Notes: generated by a model not told the origin, from the sequence alone. A stretch of DNA of 58,552 nt from JBFGCA01 sp041567315 (GCA_041567315.1 JBFGCA010000013.1:1-58552), one strand, 5' to 3'. Numbered from the stretch's first letter, positions 33,879 through 41,961 are shown. A program made the numbers and translations.

Positions 33879-34481
33879 ATGTCTTCACTGTTCGAAATTC
33901 TCAGCCAGCAGCTCGACGGACCGGCGCTGCGGGAGATCGGCTCCCGCCTGGGGGCCGACGAAGCCACCACCCGGCAGGCGGTGCCCGCCGCCCTGGCCAG
34001 CCTGCTCGGCGGTCTGGCCGCCAACTCCACCCGCGGCGACGGCGCCCAGGCGCTGCACCGGGCGCTCGAGCGCGACCACGACGGCACCGTCCTCGACAAC
34101 CTCCCGGCGGCGATCGCCGGCTCCGACGCCGGCCCCGGGGCCGGCATCCTGCGTCACGTCTTCGGCGAAAGGAGGGTCGCGGTGGAGAGCGGACTGGGCC
34201 AGCAGACCGGTCTCGACGGAGCCGCCGCCGGCAAGCTCCTGACCATGCTGGCGCCGCTGGTGATGGGCGCCCTGGGTCGCAACCAGCGGCAGCAGCGGCT
34301 CGATCCGGGCGCCCTGGCCGGGATGCTGGGCGGCGAGCGGCAGCGGCTGAGGGAGCAGGCCCCGGCGGGTCTGGGGCCGCTGGCCAGCCTGCTCGACGCC
34401 GACGGCGACGGCCAGATCGGCGACGACGTGGCGCGGGTCGGGGCCGGGCTGCTCGGCGGCCTGCTCGGCCGGCGCAAGTAG
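33879..34481 (+). CDS. DUF937 family protein
   Basis: A 200-residue protein with the DUF937 (YidB-like) pattern: LFEILSQQLDGPALREIGSRLG at the N terminus, then ALASLLGGLA and a Gly/Leu-rich C terminus (LLGGLLGRRK). An acidic DADGDGQIGDDV loop near residue 175 resembles an EF-hand/dockerin-type calcium site, a common addition in this family. Function is not known. The start at 33879 follows CCGGAGAACC. The LysM protein gene follows 58 bases downstream and may be cotranscribed. Confidence 0.85.
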   Translation: MSSLFEILSQQLDGPALREIGSRLGADEATTRQAVPAALASLLGGLAANSTRGDGAQALHRALERDHDGTVLDNLPAAIAGSDAGPGAGILRHVFGERRVAVESGLGQQTGLDGAAAGKLLTMLAPLVMGALGRNQRQQRLDPGALAGMLGGERQRLREQAPAGLGPLASLLDADGDGQIGDDVARVGAGLLGGLLGRRK

Positions 34482-34539
34482 CTTCCGCCGCGGCCGGCGG
34501 ACAGAGAACCATCGAGATTCGAGACACGAGGAGGGACCC

Positions 34540-35049
34540 ATGGGTCTGATCGATTTCGTCAAGGAAGCTGGAAAGAAACTGGGCCTCGGCGGCGACGAGC
34601 CCAAGGCCACGGCCGCCAAGCCGGCGGCGGCGCCGCCGAGCGCCGAGGCGATGAAGCAGGCCAGCGACCGCCGCCGGGCCATGGGGCTGGCCAAGCTGGT
34701 CGAGGGGCTGGGCCTCAAGGTCCAGGAGCTTGCCGTCAAGGTCGACGGCGACCTCGCCACCGTCGGCGGCAAGGTCGCCAACCAGGCGCTGCGCGAGAAG
34801 GTCGTGCTGGCGATCGGCAACACCGCCGGCATCGCCCGGGTGGACGACCGCCTGGAGGTCGAGGCGGCCGAGCCCGAGGCCACGTTCCACACCGTGGAGC
34901 CCGGCGACACGCTCTCCAAGATCGCCAAGAAGTACTACGGCAACGCCATGAAGTACCCGGTGATCTTCGAGGCCAACAAGCCGATGCTGAGCGACCCGGA
35001 CAAGATCTACCCGGGCCAGAAGCTGCGCATCCCGCCGCAGGCCAAGTAG
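34540..35049 (+). CDS. BON-LysM domain protein (YgaU/LysM type)
   Basis: A 169-residue protein with a BON domain (about 50-105, KVQELAVKVDGDLATVGG and so on) followed by a LysM domain (about 115-165, FHTVEPGDTLSKIAKKYYGN, KIYPGQKLRIP). This is the architecture of E. coli YgaU (Kbp), a small potassium-binding protein without a signal peptide. A strong GGAGG precedes the ATG and a good intrinsic terminator follows the gene. The Ala/Lys-rich linker at about 20-45 is an extra. Assignment to the YgaU family is firm; potassium binding is inferred from homology. Confidence 0.9.
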   Translation: MGLIDFVKEAGKKLGLGGDEPKATAAKPAAAPPSAEAMKQASDRRRAMGLAKLVEGLGLKVQELAVKVDGDLATVGGKVANQALREKVVLAIGNTAGIARVDDRLEVEAAEPEATFHTVEPGDTLSKIAKKYYGNAMKYPVIFEANKPMLSDPDKIYPGQKLRIPPQAK

Positions 35050-35073
35050 CCGGGCGGCTCCGGCAGGACCAGG

Positions 35074-35105
35074 GGCGCCGATCCGCGGGGGTCGGCGCCT
35101 TTTTT
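35074..35105 (+). terminator. Intrinsic terminator after the LysM gene
   Basis: An 8-bp stem, GGCGCCGA (35074-35081) with TCGGCGCC (35092-35099), and a 10-base loop are followed by six T (35100-35105), 24 bases after the LysM stop. This is a textbook Rho-independent terminator on the plus strand. Confidence 0.92.
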
Positions 35106-35209
35106 GTTCGCCGCCGCGCCGCATTAAGATAGCGCCCGACATCTTCGAACACCCGGCCGGCACCGAACCGGCCGGCCGCATGGGTCGCACCTGGATCGTC
35201 CGATCCGCG

Positions 35210-36514
35210 ATGAGCACCTTCCCGACGCCACCGGTCCGCCCCCGCGAGCTGTTCGGGTGGGCGATGTTCGATTTCGCCAACAGCAGCTACACCACGGTGG
35301 TCGTCACCGTCGCCTTCAGCGTCTTTTTCACCACCCTGGTGGTCCCCGGCGGCCGCGGCGATTGGTACTGGGGGGTCGGCCTGTTCGCGAGCAACGGCCT
35401 CACCGTGCTGCTGTCGCCGGTGGTGGGGGCGATCGGCGACGGCGCCGGGCGCAAGAAGCAGCTCCTGTTCCTGACCTATGCCTTCTGCGTCGGCGGCACC
35501 GCCGCCCTCTACTTCACCGGCCCGGGCGGCGTCGTGCTGGCGCTGGCGCTGTTCGTGATCTCGAACGTCGCCTTCTCGCTGGGCGAGAACCTCTCCAGCG
35601 CCTTCCTGCCCGAGATCTCGACGCCGCAGAACATCGGCCGCATCTCGGGGCTGGGCTGGGGGCTGGGCTACTTCGGCGGGCTGGGCAGCTTGCTGCTCAT
35701 CCGGCCGCTGCTGGCCGGCGGCTTCACCGCCGACAACCTGCCCGCCCTGCGCCGCGTCTGGGTGCTGACGGCGCTGTTCTTCCTGGTCGCCGCCCTGCCC
35801 ACCTTCCTGTTCCTGCGCGAGCGCGCCCCGCGAGGACCGCGGCGCTCGCCGCTGGCCTACGCCCGGCTGGGGTTCGAGCGCCTCGCCGAGACCGCGCGCT
35901 CGGTCGGCCGCTTCTCGCAGCTGGCCCGTTTTCTGACCGTCTTCTTCCTGTTCTCCTGCGGCCTCACCAGCGTCATCGCCTTCAGCGGCGTCTACGCCGC
36001 CAACACCATCGGCTTTACCGGCGACGAGCTGATCTTCCTGTTTCTGGTGCTGCAGCTGGCGGCGGCCGGCGGCGCCTTCCTGTTCGGGGTGCTCGAAGAC
36101 CGCATCGGGGCGCGGCGGACGATCCAGGTGGCGCTGGTGCTGTGGGTGACGGTCTGCGCCGGCGCCTACCTGGCACAGACCAAGGCCGCCTTCTGGGGGG
36201 TCGCCATGGCCGCCGGTCTCGGCATCGGCTCGCTCCAGTCCTCGTCGCGGGCCATGGTGGGGCTGTTCTCGCCGGTCACGAAGAGCGGCGAGTTCTTCGG
36301 CTTCTGGGGTCTGGCCGGCAAGGGGGCCTACGCCCTCGGACCCCTGGCGTTCGGGGCCATCTCGGGCGCCAGCGGGTCGCAGCGGGTGGCGATCCTGCTG
36401 ACCGGGCTGTTCTTCCTCGCCGGCCTGGCCGGAATGTGGACGATCGACGAGACCCGGGGGCGGGCCGAGGCCGAGGCCTGGAATGCCGACCGGGCGAAGG
36501 GAGCCGCGGCATGA
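35210..36514 (+). CDS. UMF1/Atg22-like MFS permease
   Basis: A 434-residue integral membrane protein with about 12 hydrophobic segments. The N-terminal signature RELFGWAMFDFANSSYTTVV is diagnostic for the UMF1/Atg22 branch of the major facilitator superfamily. Members export amino acids or other small solutes; the bacterial substrate is unknown. An ATG 30 bases upstream (35180) in frame is an alternative start; 35210 was chosen because the extra ten residues are not part of the family. The stop overlaps the ATG of the acyl-CoA synthetase gene (ATGA), so the pair forms an operon. Confidence 0.88.
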   Translation: MSTFPTPPVRPRELFGWAMFDFANSSYTTVVVTVAFSVFFTTLVVPGGRGDWYWGVGLFASNGLTVLLSPVVGAIGDGAGRKKQLLFLTYAFCVGGTAALYFTGPGGVVLALALFVISNVAFSLGENLSSAFLPEISTPQNIGRISGLGWGLGYFGGLGSLLLIRPLLAGGFTADNLPALRRVWVLTALFFLVAALPTFLFLRERAPRGPRRSPLAYARLGFERLAETARSVGRFSQLARFLTVFFLFSCGLTSVIAFSGVYAANTIGFTGDELIFLFLVLQLAAAGGAFLFGVLEDRIGARRTIQVALVLWVTVCAGAYLAQTKAAFWGVAMAAGLGIGSLQSSSRAMVGLFSPVTKSGEFFGFWGLAGKGAYALGPLAFGAISGASGSQRVAILLTGLFFLAGLAGMWTIDETRGRAEAEAWNADRAKGAAA

Positions 36515-38307
36515 GCACGACGACGGGTTGGTCCGGTGCCCCGCGCACCGTCCTCGAGGTGCTGGAGCGCAACGTCCGGGAGCTCGGCGACCGGCCGGCA
36601 ATGCGTTTCCGGGATGGCGACGGCAACTGGCAGGCGATCACCTGGGCCGAGTACGGGCGTGGGGTGGACCAGGTGGCGCGCGGTCTGATCGAGCTGGGGC
36701 TCGAGCCCGGCGGCGGGGTGGCCATCCTCGCCAGCAACCGGCCCGAGTGGTTCCTGGCCAGCATCGGCGCCATCGCCGCCGGCGGGGTGCCGGCGGGGAT
36801 CTACACCACCAGCACCGAGGAGCAGTGCGCCTACGTGGCCCGGCATTGCGAGGCGGCCGTGGCGGTGGTCGAGAACGAAGAGCGGCTCGCCCCCTTCATC
36901 GAGCATCGCGACCAGCTGCCGGCGCTCAAGGCGATCGTCCTGCTCGATGGCGCCGCCGGCGCGCCCGGCGTCCTCGGCTGGTCCGAGCTGCTGGAGCGCG
37001 GTGCCGCGGCCGACGGCGGCGAGGCCCGGCGGCGGCGGGCGGCGCTCGCGCCCGGCGACCTGTGCACCCTGATCTACACCTCCGGCACCACCGGCCGGCC
37101 CAAGGGCGTGATGCTCAGCCATCACAACCTGACCTGGACGGCCGAGACGGTGTGCCGCGAGTTCGGGCTCCACGGCGCCGGCGCGGTGCTCAGCTACCTG
37201 CCGCTGTGCCACGTGGCCGAGCAGGTCATCGGGCTCCACGGCCCGATGGAGGCCGGAGCCTGCACCTGGTTCGCACGCAGCCTGGAGACCGTGGGCCGCG
37301 ACCTGCTCGACGTGCGGCCCCAGGTCTTCGTCGCCGTTCCCCGGGTGTGGGAGAAGATCCAGCAGCGCATCGCCGCGGCGGCCGCGGCCAGCCCGGCGCC
37401 CCGGCGCTGGCTCCTGGCCTGGGCGCGGCGTCAAGGGCGGGCCGGCGCCTATGCCGACCAGCGGGGCGAGCGGCGGCCCACGCTCTACCCGCTTGCCGAA
37501 CGCCTGGTCTTCGCCCGCGCGAAAGAGCGGCTGGGCCTCGACCAGGCGCTCCTCTGCGTCACCTCGGCGGCGCCCATCGGCCACGAGACCCTCGAGTTCT
37601 TCCTCGGTCTGGGCATCCCGCTGCTCGAGGTCTATGGGATGAGCGAGTGCACCGGGCCGGGCACCTTCTCGCTGCCCGATCGCTACCGCACCGGGCGCGC
37701 CGGCTTCGCCGTGCCCGGGACCGAGCTCCGCATCGCCGACGACGGCGAGATCTTGATGCGGGGCCCGCACGTCTTTCTGGGCTATTTCAACGATTCCGAA
37801 GCCACCAGCGAAACGCTCGATGCCGAGGGCTGGCTCCATTCCGGCGACGTCGGTGAGCTGGACGACGAGGGGTTCCTCAAGGTGACCGACCGCAAGAAGG
37901 AGCTGATCATCACTTCGGGTGGCAAGAACGTGGCGCCGCAGCCGATCGAGAGCCGGCTGCGAGCGATCCCCGGGGTAGCGACGGCGGCGGTGGTCGGCGA
38001 CCGCCGCAACTACCTGGCGGCCCTGCTCACCCTCGACCCGGAATCGCTGCCGGCGGCGGCCGCGGCGGCCGGCAGCCCGGCCACGGACATCGCCGCCGCC
38101 GGCCGCTGCCCGCAGTTCAGGGCCTTTCTCGAGGAGCGCGTCGACGCCGTCAACGCGACGCTGGCCCGCTTCGAGACCATCAAGCGCTTCGCGGTGCTCG
38201 ACGCCGTCTTCTCGGTCGAGGGCGGCGAGCTCACCCCCACCCTCAAGCTCAAGCGGCGAGTGGTGGCCGAGAAGTACGCCGCGCAGATCGACGCGCTCTA
38301 TTCCTGA
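36511..38307 (+). CDS. Long-chain fatty acid-CoA ligase (AMP-forming)
   Basis: A 598-residue ANL-superfamily enzyme that activates fatty acids to acyl-CoA. The P-loop YTSGTTGRPKGVML lies near residue 190. The adenylate-binding VYGMSECTGPGT (about 375), the hinge WLHSGDVGELDDEGFLKVTDRKKELI and the catalytic Lys region TLKLKRR near the C terminus are all present. Length and the extended SYLPLCHVAEQ segment match FadD15-type or eukaryotic-like long-chain ligases. It is translationally coupled to the UMF1 permease. Its 3' end overlaps the convergent flavin reductase gene by 10 bases. Confidence 0.92.
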   Translation: MSTTTGWSGAPRTVLEVLERNVRELGDRPAMRFRDGDGNWQAITWAEYGRGVDQVARGLIELGLEPGGGVAILASNRPEWFLASIGAIAAGGVPAGIYTTSTEEQCAYVARHCEAAVAVVENEERLAPFIEHRDQLPALKAIVLLDGAAGAPGVLGWSELLERGAAADGGEARRRRAALAPGDLCTLIYTSGTTGRPKGVMLSHHNLTWTAETVCREFGLHGAGAVLSYLPLCHVAEQVIGLHGPMEAGACTWFARSLETVGRDLLDVRPQVFVAVPRVWEKIQQRIAAAAAASPAPRRWLLAWARRQGRAGAYADQRGERRPTLYPLAERLVFARAKERLGLDQALLCVTSAAPIGHETLEFFLGLGIPLLEVYGMSECTGPGTFSLPDRYRTGRAGFAVPGTELRIADDGEILMRGPHVFLGYFNDSEATSETLDAEGWLHSGDVGELDDEGFLKVTDRKKELIITSGGKNVAPQPIESRLRAIPGVATAAVVGDRRNYLAALLTLDPESLPAAAAAAGSPATDIAAAGRCPQFRAFLEERVDAVNATLARFETIKRFAVLDAVFSVEGGELTPTLKLKRRVVAEKYAAQIDALYS

Positions 38308-38837
38308 TCGGGCTTGCCGCCCCGGCGCTGGACCGCCTCCAGATCCTCTTCGAGCAGGTGGAGCCGCCGGTAGCCGCGGTTCCAGTAGACCAGCGGCGTC
38401 CGCCCGTCCGGCGTCCCGCCGGTGGCCTGGACCTCGCCGACGTAGATGGTGTGGGTGCCGGCCGGGCTGCGGGCGTAGATCGTGCAGTCCAGCCAGGACA
38501 GCGCGTCGGCCAGCACCGGCGCGCCGGTCGTCGCCGTGGTCCAGTCGCCCTCGGCGAAGCGGTCCTCGTCCTTGACCCAGGCGAACCGGTTCGACAGGGC
38601 GGACTGGTCGTGGCCCAGGATGCTGACCGCGAACACCGCCCCCGGCGACTCCAACAGCTCGTAGGCCCGGTGGCGCTGGTCGATCATGATGCTCACCAGC
38701 GGCGGGTCGGGCGATACCGACGCGAACGCCGACACGGTCAGCCCGTGGACCCGCTCGCCGGCCCGGATGGTGACGATGGTCACCCCCGACGGAAAGTGGC
38801 GCAGCGCGTTGCGGTACTGCTCGGAGGAGACGGGCAT
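38298..38837 (-). CDS. Flavin reductase-like FMN-binding protein
   Basis: A 179-residue split-barrel protein of the flavin reductase (HpaC/FMN-binding) family. Typical sequence blocks are ALRHFPSGVTIVTIR, GLTVSAFASVSPDPPLVSI and FAVSILGHDQSALSNRFA. Such proteins pass reducing equivalents from NAD(P)H to FMN or FAD for partner monooxygenases. A flavin-dependent halogenase-like gene lies 17 kb away; a link is possible but not shown by context. The start at 38837 was chosen as the ATG directly before the conserved SSEQYRNALRHFP. Confidence 0.9.
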   Translation of the reverse strand: MPVSSEQYRNALRHFPSGVTIVTIRAGERVHGLTVSAFASVSPDPPLVSIMIDQRHRAYELLESPGAVFAVSILGHDQSALSNRFAWVKDEDRFAEGDWTTATTGAPVLADALSWLDCTIYARSPAGTHTIYVGEVQATGGTPDGRTPLVYWNRGYRRLHLLEEDLEAVQRRGGKPDQE

Positions 38838-38981
38838 GTGGGGATGGGAGGGCTGGCCAGTGGGAGAGCGCGGATTGTAGCAGTTGGCGAGAAGACAATC
38901 AGGCAAGGGGTCGTGGAGGGCAGTTGCCGGGTAGGTGGCAACTGCGAAGGGCCCGTGCCGTGGATTCGTGGCTGTCGGGTG

Positions 38982-39151
38982 AGTGGCGAGAGCCGACCGG
39001 GGCGGGGCCCGCCTGGGCACGCAACGGGCCTGAAGAACTTCACGGGGAGGGCCCGTTGCTCCTGTCCGCCGAGCGCTGGACGGCAGTCGAGCTTCGTGGC
39101 CTGGTGCAAGCGCTCGGCTCCAGGTCCCTGTCGCACCCCGCCCCGGCCGGC
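38982..39151 (+). ncRNA. Candidate structured RNA element, copy 2 (PilZ leader)
   Basis: This is the plus-strand partner of 33429-33599. The terminal stem is GACCGGGGCGGGG with its complement at 39136-39151. The internal 10-bp hairpin, GCAACGGGCC (39021-39030) with GGCCCGTTGC (39050-39059), has a 19-nt loop. Pairs 3, 4 and 6 of this stem are A-T, A-T and G-C here, but G-C, G-C and C-G in the first copy. A further pairing, CCGAGCGCT with AGCGCTCGG, is also kept with changes. It lies in sense orientation about 390 bases before the PilZ start. No transposase is associated. Confidence 0.65.
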
Positions 39152-39402
39152 TCTTTGGCGCTCTTTACAACTCCGGCCGGCACCGGGGTAGTTGCCCTCG
39201 CGACTCGACTGCGACCACATGGTGGCTCCTATTTGGAAACGCAGGCAGAGTCGGCGTCGCGAGTCGGCTCGGACCTGGCGGCCGCGGCCGGCAGCGGCAG
39301 CGTGGCCTCCTTATCGCCGCTCGCGCTGGCCAGCACTCTGCCCAGCCTGGAGCGTCGCCGGGCACTTGGCCGACGTTCTCGCCGCCCTCCCGGGCCGACC
39401 TT

Positions 39403-39415
39403 CAGGTCCTACCTG
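39403..39415 (+). promoter_or_regulatory. Small conserved leader hairpin, copy 2
   Basis: This copy of CAGGTCCTACCTG lies 123 bases before the PilZ start and about 250 bases after the structured element. It is identical to the copy at 33126-33138 and is followed by similar bases (GGAATCTGG versus GGATCTTCTGG). This suggests that the whole leader, not only the 170-nt core, is related. Confidence 0.6.
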
Positions 39416-39538
39416 GAATCTGGATACCTTACAGAAAAGGTACGTCCACGGAAAAACTCGCTTGAACATCAACTTAATCTAATCAAGAAAGCTCTCTCGG
39501 CAGCGAGAAAGCGAAACCGGGATGCGTCTGTTGAGGGC

Positions 39539-39937
39539 ATGAAACAGACGCGAGATCTCAACGGCAAAGCTCGGCCGGAGCGGCGGCGGCACGGGCGGGC
39601 GCGGCCGCCGGAGGTACGGGTGGAGGGCGCCACGATCGCCGGGCGGGTGGTCGATCTGAGCTCGCACGGGATGGCGATGGAGTCCACTTCGCCGTTGCGG
39701 GTGGGCGGCCGCTACCGGCTCTGTCTGGCGGCCGGCGGCGAGAAACGGGTGCCGGTCGTCGCCACCGTGCGCTGGTGCCGGCTCACCGCCACCCGGCGGC
39801 TCGCCTCGGGCGAGGTGGCGCCCCTCTACCGGGCGGGGCTGGCCCTCCACCGTGGCGGGGGCCGCGCCGCGCATTGCGCTTCTGAGGCCGGATGGTCGCC
39901 CGAGCAGTCGCCGGCCGGCGAGGCGACGCCCGGCTAG
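39539..39937 (+). CDS. PilZ domain protein
   Basis: A 132-residue protein with one PilZ domain, a receptor fold for cyclic di-GMP. The N-terminal RPERRRHGR supplies the RxxxR motif and VVDLSSHGMAM the DxSxxG motif; both are needed for c-di-GMP binding. The C-terminal 25 residues are low-complexity. The start at 39539 follows TGAGGGC. The gene has an unusually long leader with the structured element. An HD-GYP protein is encoded in the same window, but they are not linked in an operon. Confidence 0.8.
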   Translation: MKQTRDLNGKARPERRRHGRARPPEVRVEGATIAGRVVDLSSHGMAMESTSPLRVGGRYRLCLAAGGEKRVPVVATVRWCRLTATRRLASGEVAPLYRAGLALHRGGGRAAHCASEAGWSPEQSPAGEATPG

Positions 39938-39958
39938 CGGGCGCAACCTCTCCTGGAC

Positions 39959-41770
39959 CTACACGCGGTCGAGGTGGGCGGCGTCGGAGTCGCCCATCTC
40001 GACGCCGGCCGGGAAGTACTCGCGCCAGCGGCGGCCGACGCGCTCGGCGATCTCGGGCGAGCAGAACAGCTCTTCGGGGAAGCCCGGCTTGCGGCGGGCG
40101 TCGATCAGCACCGGCGCCTCGTAGGCCACGTGGTTGCGGACCACCCGGGTGGCGGCGGCGTGGACGTCGGCGGCGGGCTCGAAGCGGGTGAAGGTGGTCC
40201 ACAGGAAGTTCATCGGGCTGGCGGCGGCGCGCGCCGGCTCGTCGGTGAGGACCAGCAGCTGCCAGCCGGCGAAGGCGGGGTGGGCGGCGATCCGCCGGCC
40301 GGCCTCCGGCTCGGCGGCGGCGGCCGGACCGCCGACCACCAGACAGCCGGGACAGAACACCTCCACCCGGTCCACCCCGGCCGGCAGCTCGGCGGCCTCG
40401 AAGACCCCGGGCAGGCGGCGGACCGGATCGCCGAGGCCCAGCCACACCCCCTTGGAGCCCTCGTTGACCCGCGGACCGGTGTAGTCCAGGGTGTCCATCG
40501 ACAGGTTGGCCAGCACGAACAGGTCGGTCTCGACCCGGGTGCGCTCGAGCAGGTGCTGGAGGGTGGCCCGGAAGTCGCGGAGGTCGACCCGCCGGTCGGT
40601 CACCAGCAGGAACTTGGTCAGCGACAGCTGCCCCTCGCCGAGGATACGGAAGGCGCTCGACATCGCCTCGCGCTTGTAGCGCTCCTTGACCACCGCCGCC
40701 GCCAGCGAGTGGTAGCCGGTCTCGCCGTACGACCACAGCGCCTCGACCCCCGGCATGACCAGCGGAAAGAGCGGCGACAGCAGCTCCTGGAGGAGATCGC
40801 CGATGTAGAAGTCCTCCTGCCGGGGCTTGCCGACCACCGTCGCCGGGTAGATCGCGTCGCGGCGGTGGGCCAGCCAGTCGACCTCGAAGACCGGGTAGTC
40901 GTGCCGCAGCGAGTAGTAGCCGTAGTGGTCGCCGAAGGGACCCTCGGGGCGGCGCTGACCGGCCGGCACCCGCCCCACCAGCGCGAGCTCGGCCTCGGCC
41001 AGCAGCGGGTGGGGGCCGGGGCCGGCGCACAGCTCCAGCCGCCGGCCGGCGATCAGCGAGGCCAGCAGCAGCTCGGGCACGTTCTCGGGGAGCGGGGCGA
41101 CGGCGGCCAGGGTGGCGGCCGGCGGTCCGCCGAGGAAGACGGTCACCGGCAGGTCCTCGCCGCGGGCCTCGGCCGCCGCGTGGTGGAAGCCGCCGCCCTT
41201 GCCGATCTGCCAGTGCATGCCGGTGGTGCGGGGGCCGTGGACCTGGAGCCGGTAGAGGCCCAGGTTGTGGCCGCGCCCGGCCGGCGGCTCGGTGTAGACC
41301 AGCCCCAGGGTGATGAAGGGGCCGCCGTCCTGCGGCCAGGTGGTGAGCGCCGGCAGCCGCGCCAGGTCGACCTCGCGGCTCAGATGCTCGATCACCGGCC
41401 CGCGGCGGCGGCGGCGGGCGCCCACCCTGAGCGCCTCGAAGGCCAGGTCGCGGGCCCGCCACAGGCGGCCGAGGGTGGGCGGCAGCAGCTCCTCGGCAGC
41501 TTCGACCAGCCGCCGGAGCAGCCGGAAGGGCCGCTCTCCGAAGGCCAGCCGCGCCCGCCGGGGGGTGCCGAAGAGGTTGCTCGCCAGCGGGAACCCGGCG
41601 CCCTCGACCCGGGTGAACAGCAGCGCCGGGCCGGCGGCGGCGACCACCCGGCGGTGGATCTCGGCGATCTCGAGCCGCGGATCGACCGGCGCCTCGACCA
41701 CCGCCAGCTCGCCGTCGCGCCGCAGCCGCTCCAGGAAGGAGCGCAGGTTCGGGAAGCCGTCGCCGCTCAT
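39959..41770 (-). CDS. UbiD-family prenylated-FMN decarboxylase
   Basis: A 603-residue UbiD-family protein, longer than E. coli UbiD (about 497). Family blocks are clear: FPNLRSFLERLRRDGEL, LGTPRR-like FGTPRRARLAFG, THEIR-type TTGMHWQIGKGGGFHH, and RPEGPFGDHYGYYS with the conserved Glu/Asp cluster. UbiD enzymes decarboxylate unsaturated acids using prenylated FMN; roles include ubiquinone or menaquinone synthesis. In archaea a UbiD homologue decarboxylates trans-anhydromevalonate phosphate. It is last in the isoprenoid supercluster, 191 bases after the squalene synthase gene with a long palindrome between. No UbiX (prenyl-FMN synthase) gene is in the window. Confidence 0.9.
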   Translation of the reverse strand: MSGDGFPNLRSFLERLRRDGELAVVEAPVDPRLEIAEIHRRVVAAAGPALLFTRVEGAGFPLASNLFGTPRRARLAFGERPFRLLRRLVEAAEELLPPTLGRLWRARDLAFEALRVGARRRRRGPVIEHLSREVDLARLPALTTWPQDGGPFITLGLVYTEPPAGRGHNLGLYRLQVHGPRTTGMHWQIGKGGGFHHAAAEARGEDLPVTVFLGGPPAATLAAVAPLPENVPELLLASLIAGRRLELCAGPGPHPLLAEAELALVGRVPAGQRRPEGPFGDHYGYYSLRHDYPVFEVDWLAHRRDAIYPATVVGKPRQEDFYIGDLLQELLSPLFPLVMPGVEALWSYGETGYHSLAAAVVKERYKREAMSSAFRILGEGQLSLTKFLLVTDRRVDLRDFRATLQHLLERTRVETDLFVLANLSMDTLDYTGPRVNEGSKGVWLGLGDPVRRLPGVFEAAELPAGVDRVEVFCPGCLVVGGPAAAAEPEAGRRIAAHPAFAGWQLLVLTDEPARAAASPMNFLWTTFTRFEPAADVHAAATRVVRNHVAYEAPVLIDARRKPGFPEELFCSPEIAERVGRRWREYFPAGVEMGDSDAAHLDRV

Positions 41771-41792
41771 CTGCTGGCCGTTCGCGGCGCTT

Positions 41793-41954
41793 GTGTTCCG
41801 TGCGGTAAGTCCCTTGTCACATCGAGAGCGGCGAAGCGCCCGCTGGGCAAGGCGCGACGAGCGAGCATCTCGAGGCTATATGCGACCGAGGAGCAACGCC
41901 GCCCAGCGGGATGCAGCGCCGCTCGAATGTAAAGGAACTTGCCGCACGGGACAC
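41793..41954. repeat. Long imperfect palindrome inside the isoprenoid cluster
   Basis: A roughly 162-bp palindrome. The left arm (GTGTTCCGTGCGGTAAGT from 41793) pairs with the right arm ending at 41954. Pairing continues inward through GAGCGGCG and CCCGCTGGGC with few mismatches. The centre reads CGACGAGCGAGCATCTCGAGG and then CGACCGAGG. The loop motif TCGAGG...CGACCGAGG is shared with 3888-4070, although the arms differ. It sits between the squalene synthase stop and the UbiD start, both minus strand, so it could attenuate or process the transcript. I recognise this as a type of long intergenic hairpin repeat, but cannot name a family. Confidence 0.8.
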
Positions 41955-41961
41955 TAGCCGC

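Larger units (their letters stand above)
38838..39538. other. 701-bp intergenic region with second structured element
   Basis: This gap lies between the flavin reductase gene (minus) and the PilZ gene (plus). It contains a perfect hairpin AGTTGCC...GGCAACT (about 38930-38955), the structured element at 38982-39151, about 250 unassigned bases, a small hairpin (39403-39415), CTTGAAC at 39461-39467 and an AT-rich stretch (39420-39530) that contrasts sharply with the surroundings. A further hairpin, GCTcTCTCG/CGAGAaAGC, lies near 39490-39512, close to the PilZ start. Frames crossing it are not supported as coding. Confidence 0.6.
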
